The position numbers were made by a program, and so were the translations under genes. Source: Cryptomeria japonica (Eukaryota; Streptophyta; Pinopsida; Cupressales; Cupressaceae). From it: 64,000 nucleotides of DNA. Below the pieces are notes generated by a model, which worked only from the letters and a program-made list of their open reading frames with translations, did no database searches and had not been told where the DNA came from. Below, in pieces: positions 48,228 through 60,060 of the stretch (position 1 is the stretch's first letter; each line of letters begins with the position of its first letter). The stretch lies in assembly GCF_030272615.1 (NCBI RefSeq), contig NC_081415.1:194729195-194793194 (forward strand), in the 5' to 3' direction.

Positions 48228-48804
48228 TCAATGATTTGCATCATCCCCAAGTAGACAACACAAGGGATACCATATAGAAGAATTAACATACAAATAGAAT
48301 AATTTCACAAGAGTTTCAACCTGTTTATTGCCTTGCATGAATAAAGTAACAAGGGTCATCCAAAGAGAACCTAACATAACACAAAAACATATCAAGGGGA
48401 AATTCATTACGAATAAGAGAACACACAAGAGAGAATCTATGACACGAATGAAGCTAATCAAGAAAATCATTTGCCTTCCAATCTTGTTGAATATCATTTA
48501 GTTAAGGAGGACAAGATACAAGAGGAGATACTTTGAGCATGGTAGATGGAGCTACTACAAGATCAAAACAAGGACCATGCTCTAATGATGTGTCACTTTG
48601 TTTCTCACTAGGAGCTAGGGTTAATGATTTTGAAAAATGTGAAGATAGATTAAGATTAACATCAACAAACTGATAGATATGATTAGAATCATTAGAATCA
48701 ACATTATTAGCATGAAAAAAAAAATCATCCATTTCATCATCTAGACTAATAAAAATAGGACCTCTAGCATGAAATGCGCATGAACCATCATTTTTATTAA
48801 GCAT
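48228..48804 (-). pseudogene. Unassigned coding-like region of the gypsy element
   Basis: A 100-codon open stretch, 48804-48502, is acidic and Asn/Ser-rich. A further piece at 48497-48228 also reads openly in two frames. Position after the protease suggests the linker before RT, but no RT motif follows. Function unknown. Confidence 0.4.
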
Positions 48805-49390
48805 TTTTAATCTTGGTGATTCAATTCTAACTTCCTCCCTAGGGTTAGGTGAAGGCTAAATAAATGGATCAAGTCAATATTTGGTGGATTTGAGAAGGAA
48901 ATGGTTTGGAAAGAAAGTTCATGAGCCTTGGCATGATGTCTTCATCGATGTTCTCTCACGCAATGATTTCTTTTAGTTTTAGTTGAGGGTTTTGAAGTTT
49001 TAGGATCAATCAACATAGGCTTCTTTCTTCCTTTAAAGGAGAAGAAATTTAAGAAACCACATTAGGTTGCTACATGGAAGCTTCCAAGCACTTTCATTTG
49101 TAAGATGTAGGAGCTAAGACATTGGTATATATAAGAGAAATAAAAGGTGTGGGAAGAATACCATGTTCATCATGAGGGGGAGGAATATGTCTGGGGTCCC
49201 TGGTCTTACTCAAAGATATGATCATCTCATTTTTTCACTTTTGATAAGATAGAAAAAGGGTGTCACTTCAAGGCTCAAGAGAATCAAGATGTTTAGGCCA
49301 AAAATAATCAAGAGTGAAATTACCATGCTTCGTCGTGGGTTGGTAAAGGCTACGATGAATTGTTATGATAGTGACATTATGAGGGAATTT

Positions 49391-50008
49391 CTAACATTTA
49401 TGAAGAGTAGAAGGGATGACCTTCATGGAAGAGAGCCAAGGATGTTCTGAGTTCACATGAAATTGATCTAATGTACGAATGATGTAAAAAGTCACATTTA
49501 AGCACTTAGTACCAACCTCAACAGGGAAAGTAATAGAACCAATAGTAGGGAAAGAGAAACCATCATACACCTTGACCATAACATCGGATTTATCATATGT
49601 TACTTGATGCATTTGTAAAATGTATAGATATACTTTAGTGATCACATTCACCATACACACTTGATCAATGAGCACTCCTCATGAGAGTTTGTCTTTGATC
49701 TTCGTAGTGATATATAATGGGCCATTAGGTGCAAAAATAGTTTCACTAGGATCAAAATTAATGCATAAGTCTTTAGGATGTGTCATTTTATCAACAAGAT
49801 TCACAATATTATTAGACTTAATGCCAAGGTCATTAGGAGAAGAGGCAAGATACTCAGACTCAAAAACATTAGTAGAGTGGGAAAGCAAAGTATTGGTGAA
49901 GATTTGGAGATTTTGATTTGGAGGTGCTACATATTTTTTTCCTTTGGCATTCATTCTAGCTACAGATATGGTATTACTATCAATGAAGTCTTGAATCTTA
50001 TTCCTCAA
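49391..50008 (-). pseudogene. Gypsy gag C-terminus and retropepsin-like region
   Basis: 50008-49679 continues the gag-pol frame (RNKIQDFIDSNTIS). 49675-49391 looks like a plant gypsy retropepsin region: MLIDQVCMVNVIT at the active-site position, then VMVKVYDG, GSITFPVEVG and HPWLSSMKVIPSTLHKC. The catalytic D-[ST]-G expected in LID-G-S reads LIDQV, so the protease would be inactive. Confidence 0.7.
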
Positions 50009-50503
50009 AATATAATACTTCTTTGTATCATGGCCGAATTGACAGTAATATTGGCAAAATGATTTGGGATCATGTAAAATGGAAAGAGCTTGGAGGTATC
50101 AATTGGTTTGATGGGAAAAAGTTTCAACATATTAGTAATTATCAACCTCAACATTATACTATGCAAAGACTCAGAAAGAGGAGTAAATTATTTTCTAAAG
50201 CATTTGGATAAAGGGGCCACACATGATGTTGTGGCTGCCACTTGAGTATTAATTTTGTCCTTTATCTTTATGTATCCTTTGTTAGGTTTAAACTTCACAA
50301 AATATTTGATGAGAACTCTCATTATTATCAACCAAATCCATTGAAGGAAATGATTCAATTTGACTCACTTGAAGCTAATAGTTATGAAGTACACACAATT
50401 GCGTAAAAGAAGTAAACTTGGAAAATAAAAGCTTATCTCTAATGTATTTTTTTAAATTAGGAATAAAAATTAATTCAACATCTTGATTAGACATTGGAGC
50501 AAT

Positions 50504-51571
50504 TTAAGAATACAGATGTTTATATCCACCAATAAAATCAATCACTTTTTCTTTAACTCCTTGCTTACAATGAATCAAATTGGTTAAAGTAATTTTAGGA
50601 CCAATATTATTGTGAAATTGTTTAAGGAAGGCACTAGAAAATTGTTGAAATGATGTAATATAATAAGTAGATAAATAACAATACCATTGAAAATATTTAT
50701 TCCTAAAGGTTTGAGTAAACAATTTAGTCATAAGTCTCTGGTCATGAGCAAAATCACTGCACAAAGTTTGAAATATTTTCACATGAGTCAAGGGGTCACT
50801 TTGTCCATTATACAACTCCAATTGAGAGACTTCCATAGATTTAGGATGGAAAACATGGATAATGGTATTAGATAGTGGGCTTCCTACATCAAATATAGAC
50901 ATAGTAAACTTGGATTGAGCCATGTAAGACAATAAATTGGACATATTGGATTGTGATGGGGGAGTAACATTATTGTATGTAGGTGGAAGTTGAGAATAAG
51001 GGGGTGGAACATTATGATATGTGGGTATGGGAGATTATTGGAATACAAATTCTAGATTCATAGAAGGATTTATATAAGAGTATTGATTAATGGGATTTCC
51101 CCCATGATTAACATGTGTAGGATTAACATTTTGTGTGGAAGTAGTCATGATGGAAGATGTAAATGTAGGCACACTAGGAGATGATGTAGGCATAGGAATA
51201 GAATGATTAACATGACTAGTGGGTTGAGAGTAATGAAGGACTTCAACACAAATTTTGATTGGCATTATATTAGTGTCAACAATATGAGCAAGTCCATACA
51301 ACAAATCAACACCAACTTTATCACTTTGCACCATTCTTTTTAATCCTTCAATCAATGGAATTGCCTCACTTTCTATGCATTGTTGACTCATCTATTGTTG
51401 AAGATTTTAAAATTCATTATCAATCTTCTGTAATTAGTCAAGGATAACCCTAGTTCATGATTCATCCACATCATGAGAATTATAAGGAGGATTGGGATAA
51501 ATAATGTCATTTTTTGGGTTGGAGGAAGCACCAACATTCTCCTGAAATAAGTTATCCACATTAGGCTCCAT
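50504..51571 (-). pseudogene. Gypsy gag remnant
   Basis: A probable start ATG at 51571 (MEPNVDNLFQENVGASSNPK) is followed by a low-complexity Pro/Ser/Thr region and then a Retrotrans_gag domain at 50944-50504 (LYNGQSDPLTHVKIFQTLC, then FQWYCYLSTYYITSFQQF). Several stops occur at 51400-51470, three of them at positions where Gln codons would be natural. The 5' half lies in a different frame segment from the domain. The capsid-like domain itself is open for 146 codons. Confidence 0.8.
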
Positions 51572-51998
51572 ATCCTTAGTAGGTAAACCTTGGGAAGTCT
51601 TAATTATTCAATTTTTCTCAAGAGAATATTATGGTAGGAATAATAGTAACAAAATTAATGCAAAAATTTAAAAAACTATTAATTAAACAATAATTTTTTT
51701 AATAATTTAATTATTAATTAACCAATTAATTAAGAAATGTAAAATTTAAATTCTTGCATATCCTAGCATAACATGTACTAAAGATCAGATTTGAAAATAC
51801 ACTTGAAAAATTATGCATCCCACAAGTAAATTTCAGAATTATGAATTAGGGTTTTTGTGAATTTAACTTCTAAATTTATGTAATTCAATTGAAAATGAGA
51901 TCTATAATGAGTGAAATTTTGAATTATAACATGCATAAACAATTAGATATGAGATCACAAATTAGAAATTAAGGTTCAAGAAGTCGGTTTCACCAAAA

Positions 51999-53159
51999 TG
52001 TAACGATGAAAATTAGGGTTAGGGTTAAATTAAGATAATAAAACCACTAAATGACCTAATTAACCATCACATTAGGGAGGAGATAGAATCTAATAGATCT
52101 AGCCTTGAAAGACCAAGGTTCTAATTAGATTCGAGACTCCTTTTGATAGGGGGTTTCTCCTTACTAAATTGAATTGAATATAATTTTTGAATATTAGGGA
52201 AAGTTAGGGAACTATTGAAGCAATCTGATAGATATAGTAAGGCATAGATGTTCTACAGAGCCAAAAACCTAGATCTAAGCAAAAGAATATGTTTCAAATT
52301 TGTTCCCAAAAGTTCGGGCTGATTTTTCGAGACCAAATTAGTATCAATTAGCCATGGTCCTTTGAATTTCTCATCATCAAAAGCTTTAGCTATTCCTCTT
52401 TATGAATTAAATTGATCTTCTTGATTAAAACTCTATTCTTATTCCTACACATAGAGAAAAGTAGAAATATGTTGGGAATGGCAGCTTGCCTTAGGTCGAA
52501 CCCTAGTTTTGGAATTAACCAAGAAATTGAATTGATAAATGTAAATGAAAGACTAAAAATTCTTGAAACACTAATGATATACCTTAATGAAGGCTTTTTT
52601 AAATCTCCACCAAAGAATTAGGGTTTCATGTAGGTTGTTTTCATAAAACATAGATCATGAATGTCATCTTGAATGCTTGAATCTTGACTTCATTTTTGCT
52701 CCAATGCTTCATGAAAGATTGATTGCTTGCTCACTTGAATTTAGGATCTCAATTTTGCCTTTTTGAATTAATTAGGAATTTAATTAAGGTTAAAATGAGA
52801 GGGGTGGACCTCCTTTTAAACTTGCTTGTCAAAATAAGAAATTGAATATCTACAACAGGCTGACACAGGGCAAGTTTTCTTGCACACCATAGATGACCGT
52901 TAGAGGGGGCCAGTTTGGGGCTTATTTAAGAGGCCTAGGGAATATAGACCCTGGTCCTAATTTGGGACCAAGGCATGGTTCATCCTAGTGTTGTAAATCA
53001 GGACTCCAAAGTAGGGGCTAAGTTGGAAAATTGATGAAAATGTGAAGTAGATGGGTGGTTTGAGTAGAATTAATATTCCAATCAGGCCTTGGAAGACATA
53101 ATGCCAAATTGATGTCCAAGTGAACAAAATTGTAGGTGAGTATGATTTAGGAAGCTACA
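51999..53159 (-). repeat. 5' LTR of the gypsy element
   Basis: 1161 bp, diverged from the other LTR by many substitutions and indels, so the insertion is old. The internal side reads, on the minus strand, TTTTGGTGAAACCGACTTC, the presumed primer-binding site; I could not match it to a specific tRNA. Confidence 0.85.
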
Positions 53160-53174
53160 CATATATAATTTTTA

Positions 53175-54357
53175 TGTACACACATCGAATGTTGAGAAGG
53201 GAGGTGAATCAACATTAACTCGAATTTCAGACTTCAATCTTGCATCTAAGAGATTTATCCAAACATTCACTTCAAAGATAATTAAATGAAGCCATCGTAA
53301 AATCATTCACACCAATCACACATGAACACCAATATTTTATACATGGAAAACCCGAATTGGGAAAAACCATAGTGAGTACCAACTCATAGAAATGATCCAC
53401 TATATAGAAACAATTCACAAAAAGGGAACTAATTATTCTAGACTTGCAGACCAAGGTTAACTACACTTGGAGAAAGATACAAAAATGACTTGAAAACTTG
53501 ATGCTAACTACAACAGGGCAAGATATAATATTACAACTTATAGAAAAAGAATTGTATGAATAAAGGCATCTTAGTATACCAATTTTACAGTCTTTGTTAT
53601 GGCACAAAATTCTGACCTCACTGAAATATCCGGACATGAACTGCCTGGATCACTGTTCTTATATCAACTATCACCTCTATACTACAATACCTTCTAATTG
53701 AGCCACTTCACTCACATCATCATTCTTACATCAAGTCACACACACAATCACCACTGTATTCCACACATCATCTATACATTAGTTTTATCTATCCTATGTA
53801 TATGTATACCAATTTGAAACAAAAACATCTTTACCAAGTCAGCCAAAAGAAAGGTTATAATGTGTATGCACATCTCTAACCCAAAATATATAACCAGACC
53901 AAAATATGAAACCCATAGAACATAATCTAGACCAAAACCAAACCAAACGTGCAACACCAAACCAAAAGAATACTTCACATACCATCATTGGACCAAAAAT
54001 ATATGTTACATCTAATTCTTATAGCTTAACCCGAACACATGTACCAATCATATCATTTCACAATTATGAAAGTCTAGACCAAACAAGAAACACCCAAACC
54101 ATAAAAATTAAATTTCCAGTTGTCCTTGTCACCAATAAGTAACTAGATAAATATACAAACATACTAACATCAATTGGATCAACTGCCAAAGGAAAATGTC
54201 CAATTCCAAACCATAGTAACAATCCATAGTGACCTCTAGTCCAAAAGCATAACTGCAAACACTTCATCACTATCGCTAACTTTTCTAATGTCCAAACCAA
54301 AACCCATCTAGACCACATTGTTTGGCATCAATGAAACCAAAGCATATATTTTTAACA
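53175..54357 (-). repeat. 3' LTR of the two-ORF LTR element
   Basis: Runs from TGTACACACATCG to TTTTTAACA on the plus strand; its first about 150 bases match 58115-58268. The polypurine tract abuts it at 54358. Confidence 0.8.
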
Positions 54358-54381
54358 ATCTCCCCTTATGTCATTGATGGA
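54358..54381 (-). other. Polypurine tract of the two-ORF LTR element
   Basis: The minus strand reads CAATGACATAAGGGGAGAT directly before the LTR, the usual plus-strand priming signal of copia-like plant elements. Confidence 0.75.
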
Positions 54382-54585
54382 AAACAACCAAAAATGTTTT
54401 CACCCTTAGTGAACCTTTCTTAAATAACAACTCCCCCTAACTACAAGAATCTTTTTGTTCACTTAAGCACATTTCATTATTCTCTTCCCAAAGAAGATAT
54501 AAATTTTATTTAGTATTATTCTTCTCCTTTTCCATCAAAGACAAAGGCCAAACCAAAGAATCATAATGCATAACACAAAACATTA

Positions 54586-56751
54586 TTAAAAACTATTCGA
54601 CCAAATATCTTTGAACCATTTGTTCAACCTAATTATTGAGGCATTCCAGGCATGAGTATCAGTAGAAAGAATCATGCTCTTACATTCATAGTCAATATAC
54701 TTGTTTACACCATCATCAAACGAATCTATATTTTTAGCATCTTTCTCAATATTTTCAATATCAACCAACAATATTGTGTAAGAAGAAAATTTTAATTCCA
54801 TATCAAATGGAAACTCTCCAAACATCCTCATGTAATCATCTCTTTGATGTCTTGTTAGGGATAATTGATCATACAATTCCCGAGCCTTATCTCTTTCTTT
54901 GCCATAAGCATCTATATATATTTTATAATTCTTAGCCATTTCCACTAATTGAGACTCAATACAATCAATTTATCCTTGAATTTTTGAGTGGTAGTAGGCC
55001 ACCTCAAATAAAATTTGTATAGCATTTCAATAGCCTCCACCAATTTCTTAAAATTCATTAAATTAAGGATCAACCCCTGATGTGCCCTTTTACATTTTTC
55101 TATCACCTTTTCTTGCAAGCTTATTTTTGTAAATCCATCCTTAGAACACTATCATCTTATTTAGCCATTCCTTCTACAAGTATCTCCACAAGCTCCTCTG
55201 GAGGAAGATCAACAATATCGGTAACAACTAAATTATTCTAAACCAATTACTTCACAAATGTCTTTTCAAAATATCTTTCTCATAATAAACATGATTGTGA
55301 TATGAATTACCAACAATATACACTCTACTAGGGGGTTTTATCATTTCAAGCACTTTCTCTTCAGTAAGTTCATCATCATCTACAACCTCATCAAAATATT
55401 TTTTCTCCTTTTCTACTTCCATACACTGGGTAGCTCCTTGTTCTATCATAATCTCTTCTTAAATTTATCATCACTATCAGTTGCTACTAGTTTTATATCC
55501 TTCTTCTTAGGAACCATCTTTCTACTCTTCTAAATTTAGGAAGTAGAGGCAAAAACCTCTGTAGATAGCTTCCTTTATTTCTTTCCTCTTTTCTCAAGTT
55601 TCATTATTCTGGACCTCCTAGAATCTCCTCTTTTCTTTCAAACCTTTTAACATTTGGATACATCAACATATTCAATTTTTTTTGCTAACCTCATACATTC
55701 TAGTTTAGATACCTCATAGGGTAATGAAATTTCAATAAAAAATACCTCATAGAGCTTCCAAAAAAATAATTATCTTCGTCTATTAAAATACAATATCATT
55801 CTCATACCAATCTACAATATTAGGATGAATCCGATTCCTAAAAAATCAAATCACTTCTAAGATTTACAAAGAAATTTCTACACATTTTTCAACTATCATT
55901 CAATCCATTTAAACAACCCTTAATTTGTGCCCCAACAATCATTTTGTTTCTCCATGCAACATTTTTCAGCTCCAGGCAGAGATTTCAGAAACTAGAAAAC
56001 TAAATAGACAATTAGAGGACCATACTAGAATAGATATATTTCTCTTTGAAATATTTATGTTATCTAGGAACTATCACCTTGCAAAGATCATATTTTGGAT
56101 TCTCCTTAACCATCATATAAGACACATACACATCGATGGACAGACAAGAACCTTCTTTGTTTCTATAATAAAATTTTTAAGATATTCCCATTTTCGCATA
56201 TCTAACATCCACATCCCTGATAGTGTCAATTTTTAATGCTCCTCCATCTTAAATTATCCTAGTAAAATGATTCACCTCAACATTCCTCATATATTTCAAC
56301 ACAGGTATTTCTCTGATTGTGCACAATCTTGTTAGCATTTGTAGCACCTCCTTTGAAATCAAAGTACGGTCTATCAAGCTAAATATATTCACCATGAATT
56401 CTCCTATGAATAGTTTTTATAACCTCTTCATCATCAATCATTGGAAAACAATTTCAAGTGTCAAAACCATTGTGCCCTAGATTACAAAATTCACTCTTCA
56501 ACCTCTACGAATTGTCAATCAAGTAATTCTGTCAGAAAGTCCTAATCTTCTCATGATCACATTCCTCTAGATTAATATAAATATATTAAAAAAAAAAATT
56601 CTTTGTGAATAACATGATCATCGATACCAGAAAATGCTCTAATGAAATCTACATCCATTAGAATGAAGAGTTTCAATTCACATTCAAGTTTGGGTTCATC
56701 ATTAATATTTACAATTTTCACCATTCTACCAAAATATTGCTTTGTAATCAT
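54586..56751 (-). pseudogene. Long unknown ORF of the two-ORF LTR element (about 720 codons, broken)
   Basis: Begins at ATG 56751 (MITKQYFGRMVKIVN) just after an in-frame stop. It continues through several frames to the stop at 54586; the best open pieces are 55449-55252 and 54945-54586. Visible blocks: an N-terminal part with CDHEKIRTF and RPYFDFKGG; a lysine/arginine-rich stretch (KMVPKKKDIK, near 55515) that could be a nuclear localisation signal; an acidic run (VVDDDELTEEKVLEMIKPPS); and a charged, probably helical C-terminal part (DAYGKERDKARELYDQLS). No aspartic-protease, integrase or RT motif. Stops often sit at likely Gln positions. Function unknown. Confidence 0.55.
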
Positions 56752-57149
56752 TTCTCACTCTTTCGCTTGAATTTAATCCTTCACTCTCCTTTGTTGTCAA
56801 ATCGTAAGTGCACAAATGATTGTAATCACAAAAATAAATACTCACAAGTTAGGTTTCCAAAAACATGATACACTATTTTCCAAACCATCAAGAATCACTT
56901 TCGGACCACAAGATATGCTCAAAACCTCGAAAATATATTCACACATGTCTGTCATGTTGAGAGAAAACTCAACATTAAAACAAGAGGGGCTGAAAGATGT
57001 CTTCATTAAAGCTATCCCTCAGACCCTATAGTGTAAGTTAATTACCAAAAGAGGGAATTGCATCCATAGTGAATGCCGAACCACCTTTGATATTTCCAAT
57101 CCTTTCATCTAATTTCTTCACCCAAAGAAACTTTCCTTTTCCTTTTGAC

Positions 57150-58044
57150 TCCATATACACTCCGAACCAATAGTCTTTAATTTACTGCTTTTACAAAATT
57201 TTGCAATATGCCCAACAACGTTAGAATTATAGCATACTAGACCATTCTGCATTGTACTCTTGTTCTCATTTCTTCTAAAGTTCTTATCAATCTTGCATTC
57301 AACACCTTTGTGCCCATATCCCTTGCAATCATAGCAATATCCATTGAAAAATATGACATTTATATTTATATTTGAATTCTACTTCTACATTCACTAGCCT
57401 TGTGTCCAAATTTGTTGCAATAATGACAACTTCCATTGAAAGAATAACCCATCTTCTAATTTCTACACTCATTTTATTTGTGCCTTATTACACTACATGA
57501 AAAATAATTTCCTTTGAAAGATAAATACCTGGAAGAAATAGGAGGAGGTCTCTGTTTCATTATAGACTTTTTGAACTTCCGGTTAGGCATGAAATTCTTC
57601 TTATCTTTAGTAGTATTTTTAATTTATTTTCCCTTTCCTTCATTGATCTTTGAGAATTCACCAAATCCTTCATTATTCTAAAATTGCAAGACAAATTCCT
57701 GTATCTCCTTTGAACCTTTCAATCTTAAGCCATTACTAATCTTACCTTTAGCATCTTTGAGTTCCTTTTTTAGATTCATCACTTCTTCTAATTTTGAACA
57801 TTCTCTAGTATTCTCATCAAGATTTGTTTTCATATTCAACAATAGTCTTCTTTCCCTTGTCCAATAAATCCCTTAGGAAATAAATCTTCTCAATCTTCTC
57901 AACTACCTTCTTGTATTTGTCTCTGCACTCATCGAAATTAGACAGTGCAGATCTCAATTCTCCTTCCATGTCAACAAATCCTTCAACATTATCTCAATCA
58001 CCTTGTTCTAAAGAATTCATATCATTCATCTCTTCTTCAGACAT
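57150..58044 (-). pseudogene. Gag-like ORF with coiled coil and CCHC zinc knuckles
   Basis: Starts at ATG 58044, 57 bases after the primer site (MSEEEMNDMNSLEQGD then a stop). A Glu/Lys-rich helical part follows (DECRDKYKKVVEKIEKIY; NLKKELKDAKGKI). Then come up to three knuckles: CHYCNKFGHKASEC near 57430; a second, CYDCKGYGHKGVEC, readable in another frame near 57325; and a third near 57230 whose second Cys is Ser. The UBN2 capsid domain usual in copia gag was not seen. Several stops and frame changes make it a pseudogene. Confidence 0.7.
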
Positions 58045-58100
58045 AATGTTCAAAACTCTATATCTACCCGAAGTAGTTAAGTTTACTCAAGAGGAACCTT

Positions 58101-58112
58101 GCTCTGATACCA
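58101..58112 (-). other. Primer-binding site (tRNA-iMet) of the two-ORF LTR element
   Basis: The minus strand reads TGGTATCAGAGC, two bases from the LTR boundary at 58115. This fixes the element's orientation. Confidence 0.9.
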
Positions 58113-58114
58113 AT

Positions 58115-58268
58115 TGACGAACACACAATGGATGCTAAGAGGGGGTGAATCAACATTAAATAAAATTTTGGACTTCAATCTTGCATCTAACATATTTAAT
58201 CCAAGCATTCACTTAAAGGATAATTAAATGAAGCCATCATAAAATCATTAACACTAGTCACACATGAT
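58115..58268 (-). repeat. Truncated 5' LTR of the two-ORF LTR element
   Basis: About 154 bases aligned with the start of 53175-54357 ('ggtgaatcaacatta', 'gacttcaatcttgcatctaa'). Similarity ends at 'cacacatga'. About 1 kb of the LTR, including what would be its promoter end, is gone. Confidence 0.8.
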
Positions 58269-58512
58269 TTACATGATGTATAATGGGAACTCATATTGTG
58301 GGTTTAAAATTAGTTACTAGCACCTATACAAGCTTGCAAAATTTTTACTCACCACCTTAAATGGTACTAAAAATTGGTTGTTTGACAAAACTTATGTAGA
58401 GTTTAAGAAGTGAAGAATAATTATACAATATCTACTTATAATAGAAATGCTCCAACAAATGGATAACTCAATGAAGCTTGGGAAACTTTTAATTCTTGTA
58501 GGTACTAAAATT
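58269..58512. other. Short unassigned spacer between two LTR elements
   Basis: 244 bases without a recognised feature; it may contain a remnant of another element. Confidence 0.3.
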
Positions 58513-59410
58513 TGTTGGGATAATGTGCAAATATGTGTTTGGACTGATTGAGTGATGTGTTGTCATTGTTGTCAACGTATTCCTCTGTGTGCTCCAGCGT
58601 TGCAGTCATATTAAGTAAGTTGGTTTGGCCAGCGTGTTACAATTAAGTTGTTGAGGATTAAAGGGTTTTGAGATAAGTATCTCTAGTTGTTTCAGCTAAA
58701 TCTTCTATGGTCCACATCTAGATTTGATCATGTTATGAGATCTAGTATTGCATTTGGTTTATCAGTTGTTCAGTGTTGATTAGTGTTTTGGATTTAACTC
58801 CACATTTCTCTACATTTCAATATCTTGGATTGTGGATTTGGTAGTGTTTGGGACATTCTGGTGCATGCTCAATTCAGTTGGTTCATGATTTGGAGGTTCG
58901 CAAGTGAATCTTTCAGTTTGTCAGTCAGTTCAGTGAGTGTTCTTGAAGTTTGGTATAATGGTAATGGAGATTCTAGTAAGTGGTAATGTTGCGGTAGTTT
59001 CTGTGGTAATTTGTGTTACTTGTGGATGTTTCTAGATCATGTGTCATTTGTGTTGGTGGTCCGAATTGATCGGTGTGCATGTTATTGATTATTTTCCTTG
59101 ATCCTGTGGTGTTCTTCATGTTCTTGGCCAACATGATGCTTTTAGTGTGTTGCGGATTTTTCAAGTGGTAATTTGGATGTTTTTTCTTTTCTCATTCTGT
59201 ATTCTCTTTGTTTTTTGTTTTTATTTTATTTCCTCTTTTGTCCTTCTGTTGATGTTTGACCATCTTGGTTTCTCGTTCTTCATGCACCCTTCTCCAATCC
59301 TTCTTATTTATTCCAAGTCTACAACTTTTCATCTTATTTGACTCTCTTCATCCTGATGACGGATCATGGAGTGTGATCTGAAACGTTGATGCAAAAATCT
59401 TATACACAAT
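58513..59410 (+). repeat. 5' LTR of the copia element (end approximate)
   Basis: The start is fixed by alignment with 63731. The end is uncertain because the 3' LTR is cut by the window; a plausible terminus is the TATACACA near 59400-59407. Differences from the 3' LTR in the shared part are largely C/T and G/A transitions. Confidence 0.7.
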
Positions 59411-59479
59411 TGAATCCAAAAATGCACTCTTGATAATTATATGATGGATTGTGGAAATCTCTTAGAACTGATACAATCT

Positions 59480-60060
59480 TAGATATAAGGAAGCATTGTT
59501 GAGTGCCTTGACTGATTCTAAGATGACTAATGTGATGGATTTGTAGGCTACTCATGAGATCATGAATAAGTTGGAAACTTTGTATGAAGGTGATAGTCAT
59601 GTGAAGATTGCCAAGTTGTAGAGCTTGAAGGGAAAGTATGATATATTGAGGATGGGTGAAGATAAGAACATTACCTCCTTTGTACATAAAGTGAATGACC
59701 TTGTATTGAATATTAGATGTGTCGGTGGAGTATTGGAAGAATCAAAGATTGTAGATAAAGTGTTGAGATCCTTGCCTTTTTCTTACAAACACAAAGTTGT
59801 TTCTATTGAGGAGATTTAGATGGTGACTAATGTGACTTGAGATATGTTGTTTGGAAACCTTGGTGCTTTTGAGTTGAGTGAATCTGGTGAATCTTTTCCT
59901 AAGTCAGAATCTGCATTCAAAGCTACTATTTTCAGGAAGTAGAAATATGATCTGGGAGAAAATTCTACAAGGATGTCAAAATATGAGAAGGAGATGAGAG
60001 AACTTGAAGAAGAAGAAAGAGAGATTGAGGAGATTGCGTAAAAGTGTCAATAAGTATGAA
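59480..60060 (+). pseudogene. Copia gag remnant (UBN2 type)
   Basis: Reads EALLSALTDSKMTNVMDL, then HEIMNKLETLYEGDSHVKIA, then 59625-59819 (KGKYDILRMGEDKNITSFVH, IRCVGGVLEESKIVDKVLRS). It is the central part of a copia UBN2 gag. TAG stops at 59544, 59619 and 59817 each stand where the family has Gln. A Lys/Glu-rich tail continues to about 60060. Confidence 0.8.

Larger units (their letters stand above)
46431..53159 (-). mobile_element. Gypsy-type LTR element with gag and protease but no recognised RT/integrase
   Basis: LTRs at 46431-47611 and 51999-53159 (TG...CA, about 1.17 kb) flank 4.4 kb of interior. A 5-bp target-site duplication, CATAT, is present at 46426-46430 and 53160-53164. On the minus strand the order is 5' LTR, primer site, gag, protease-like region, about 1.8 kb of unassigned sequence, a G-rich polypurine run (GTTGGGGCTAAA) and 3' LTR. 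No RT, RNase H or integrase motif was found in 47612-49390. It is a degenerate, probably non-autonomous Ty3/gypsy derivative; a fully decayed autonomous copy is the alternative. Confidence 0.85.
53175..58268 (-). mobile_element. LTR element with two non-pol ORFs (LARD/TR-GAG-like)
   Basis: Minus-strand order: truncated 5' LTR (58268-58115), initiator-Met primer site (58112-58101), a coiled-coil/zinc-knuckle ORF (58044 to about 57150), a long unknown ORF (56751-54586), a polypurine tract (about 54381-54358) and a 1183-bp 3' LTR (54357-53175). No protease, integrase, RT or RNase H was found. It lies only 10 bp from the gypsy target-site duplication at 53164. Known large non-autonomous LTR derivatives share this plan, but the second ORF is not one I recognise. 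Confidence 0.75.
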
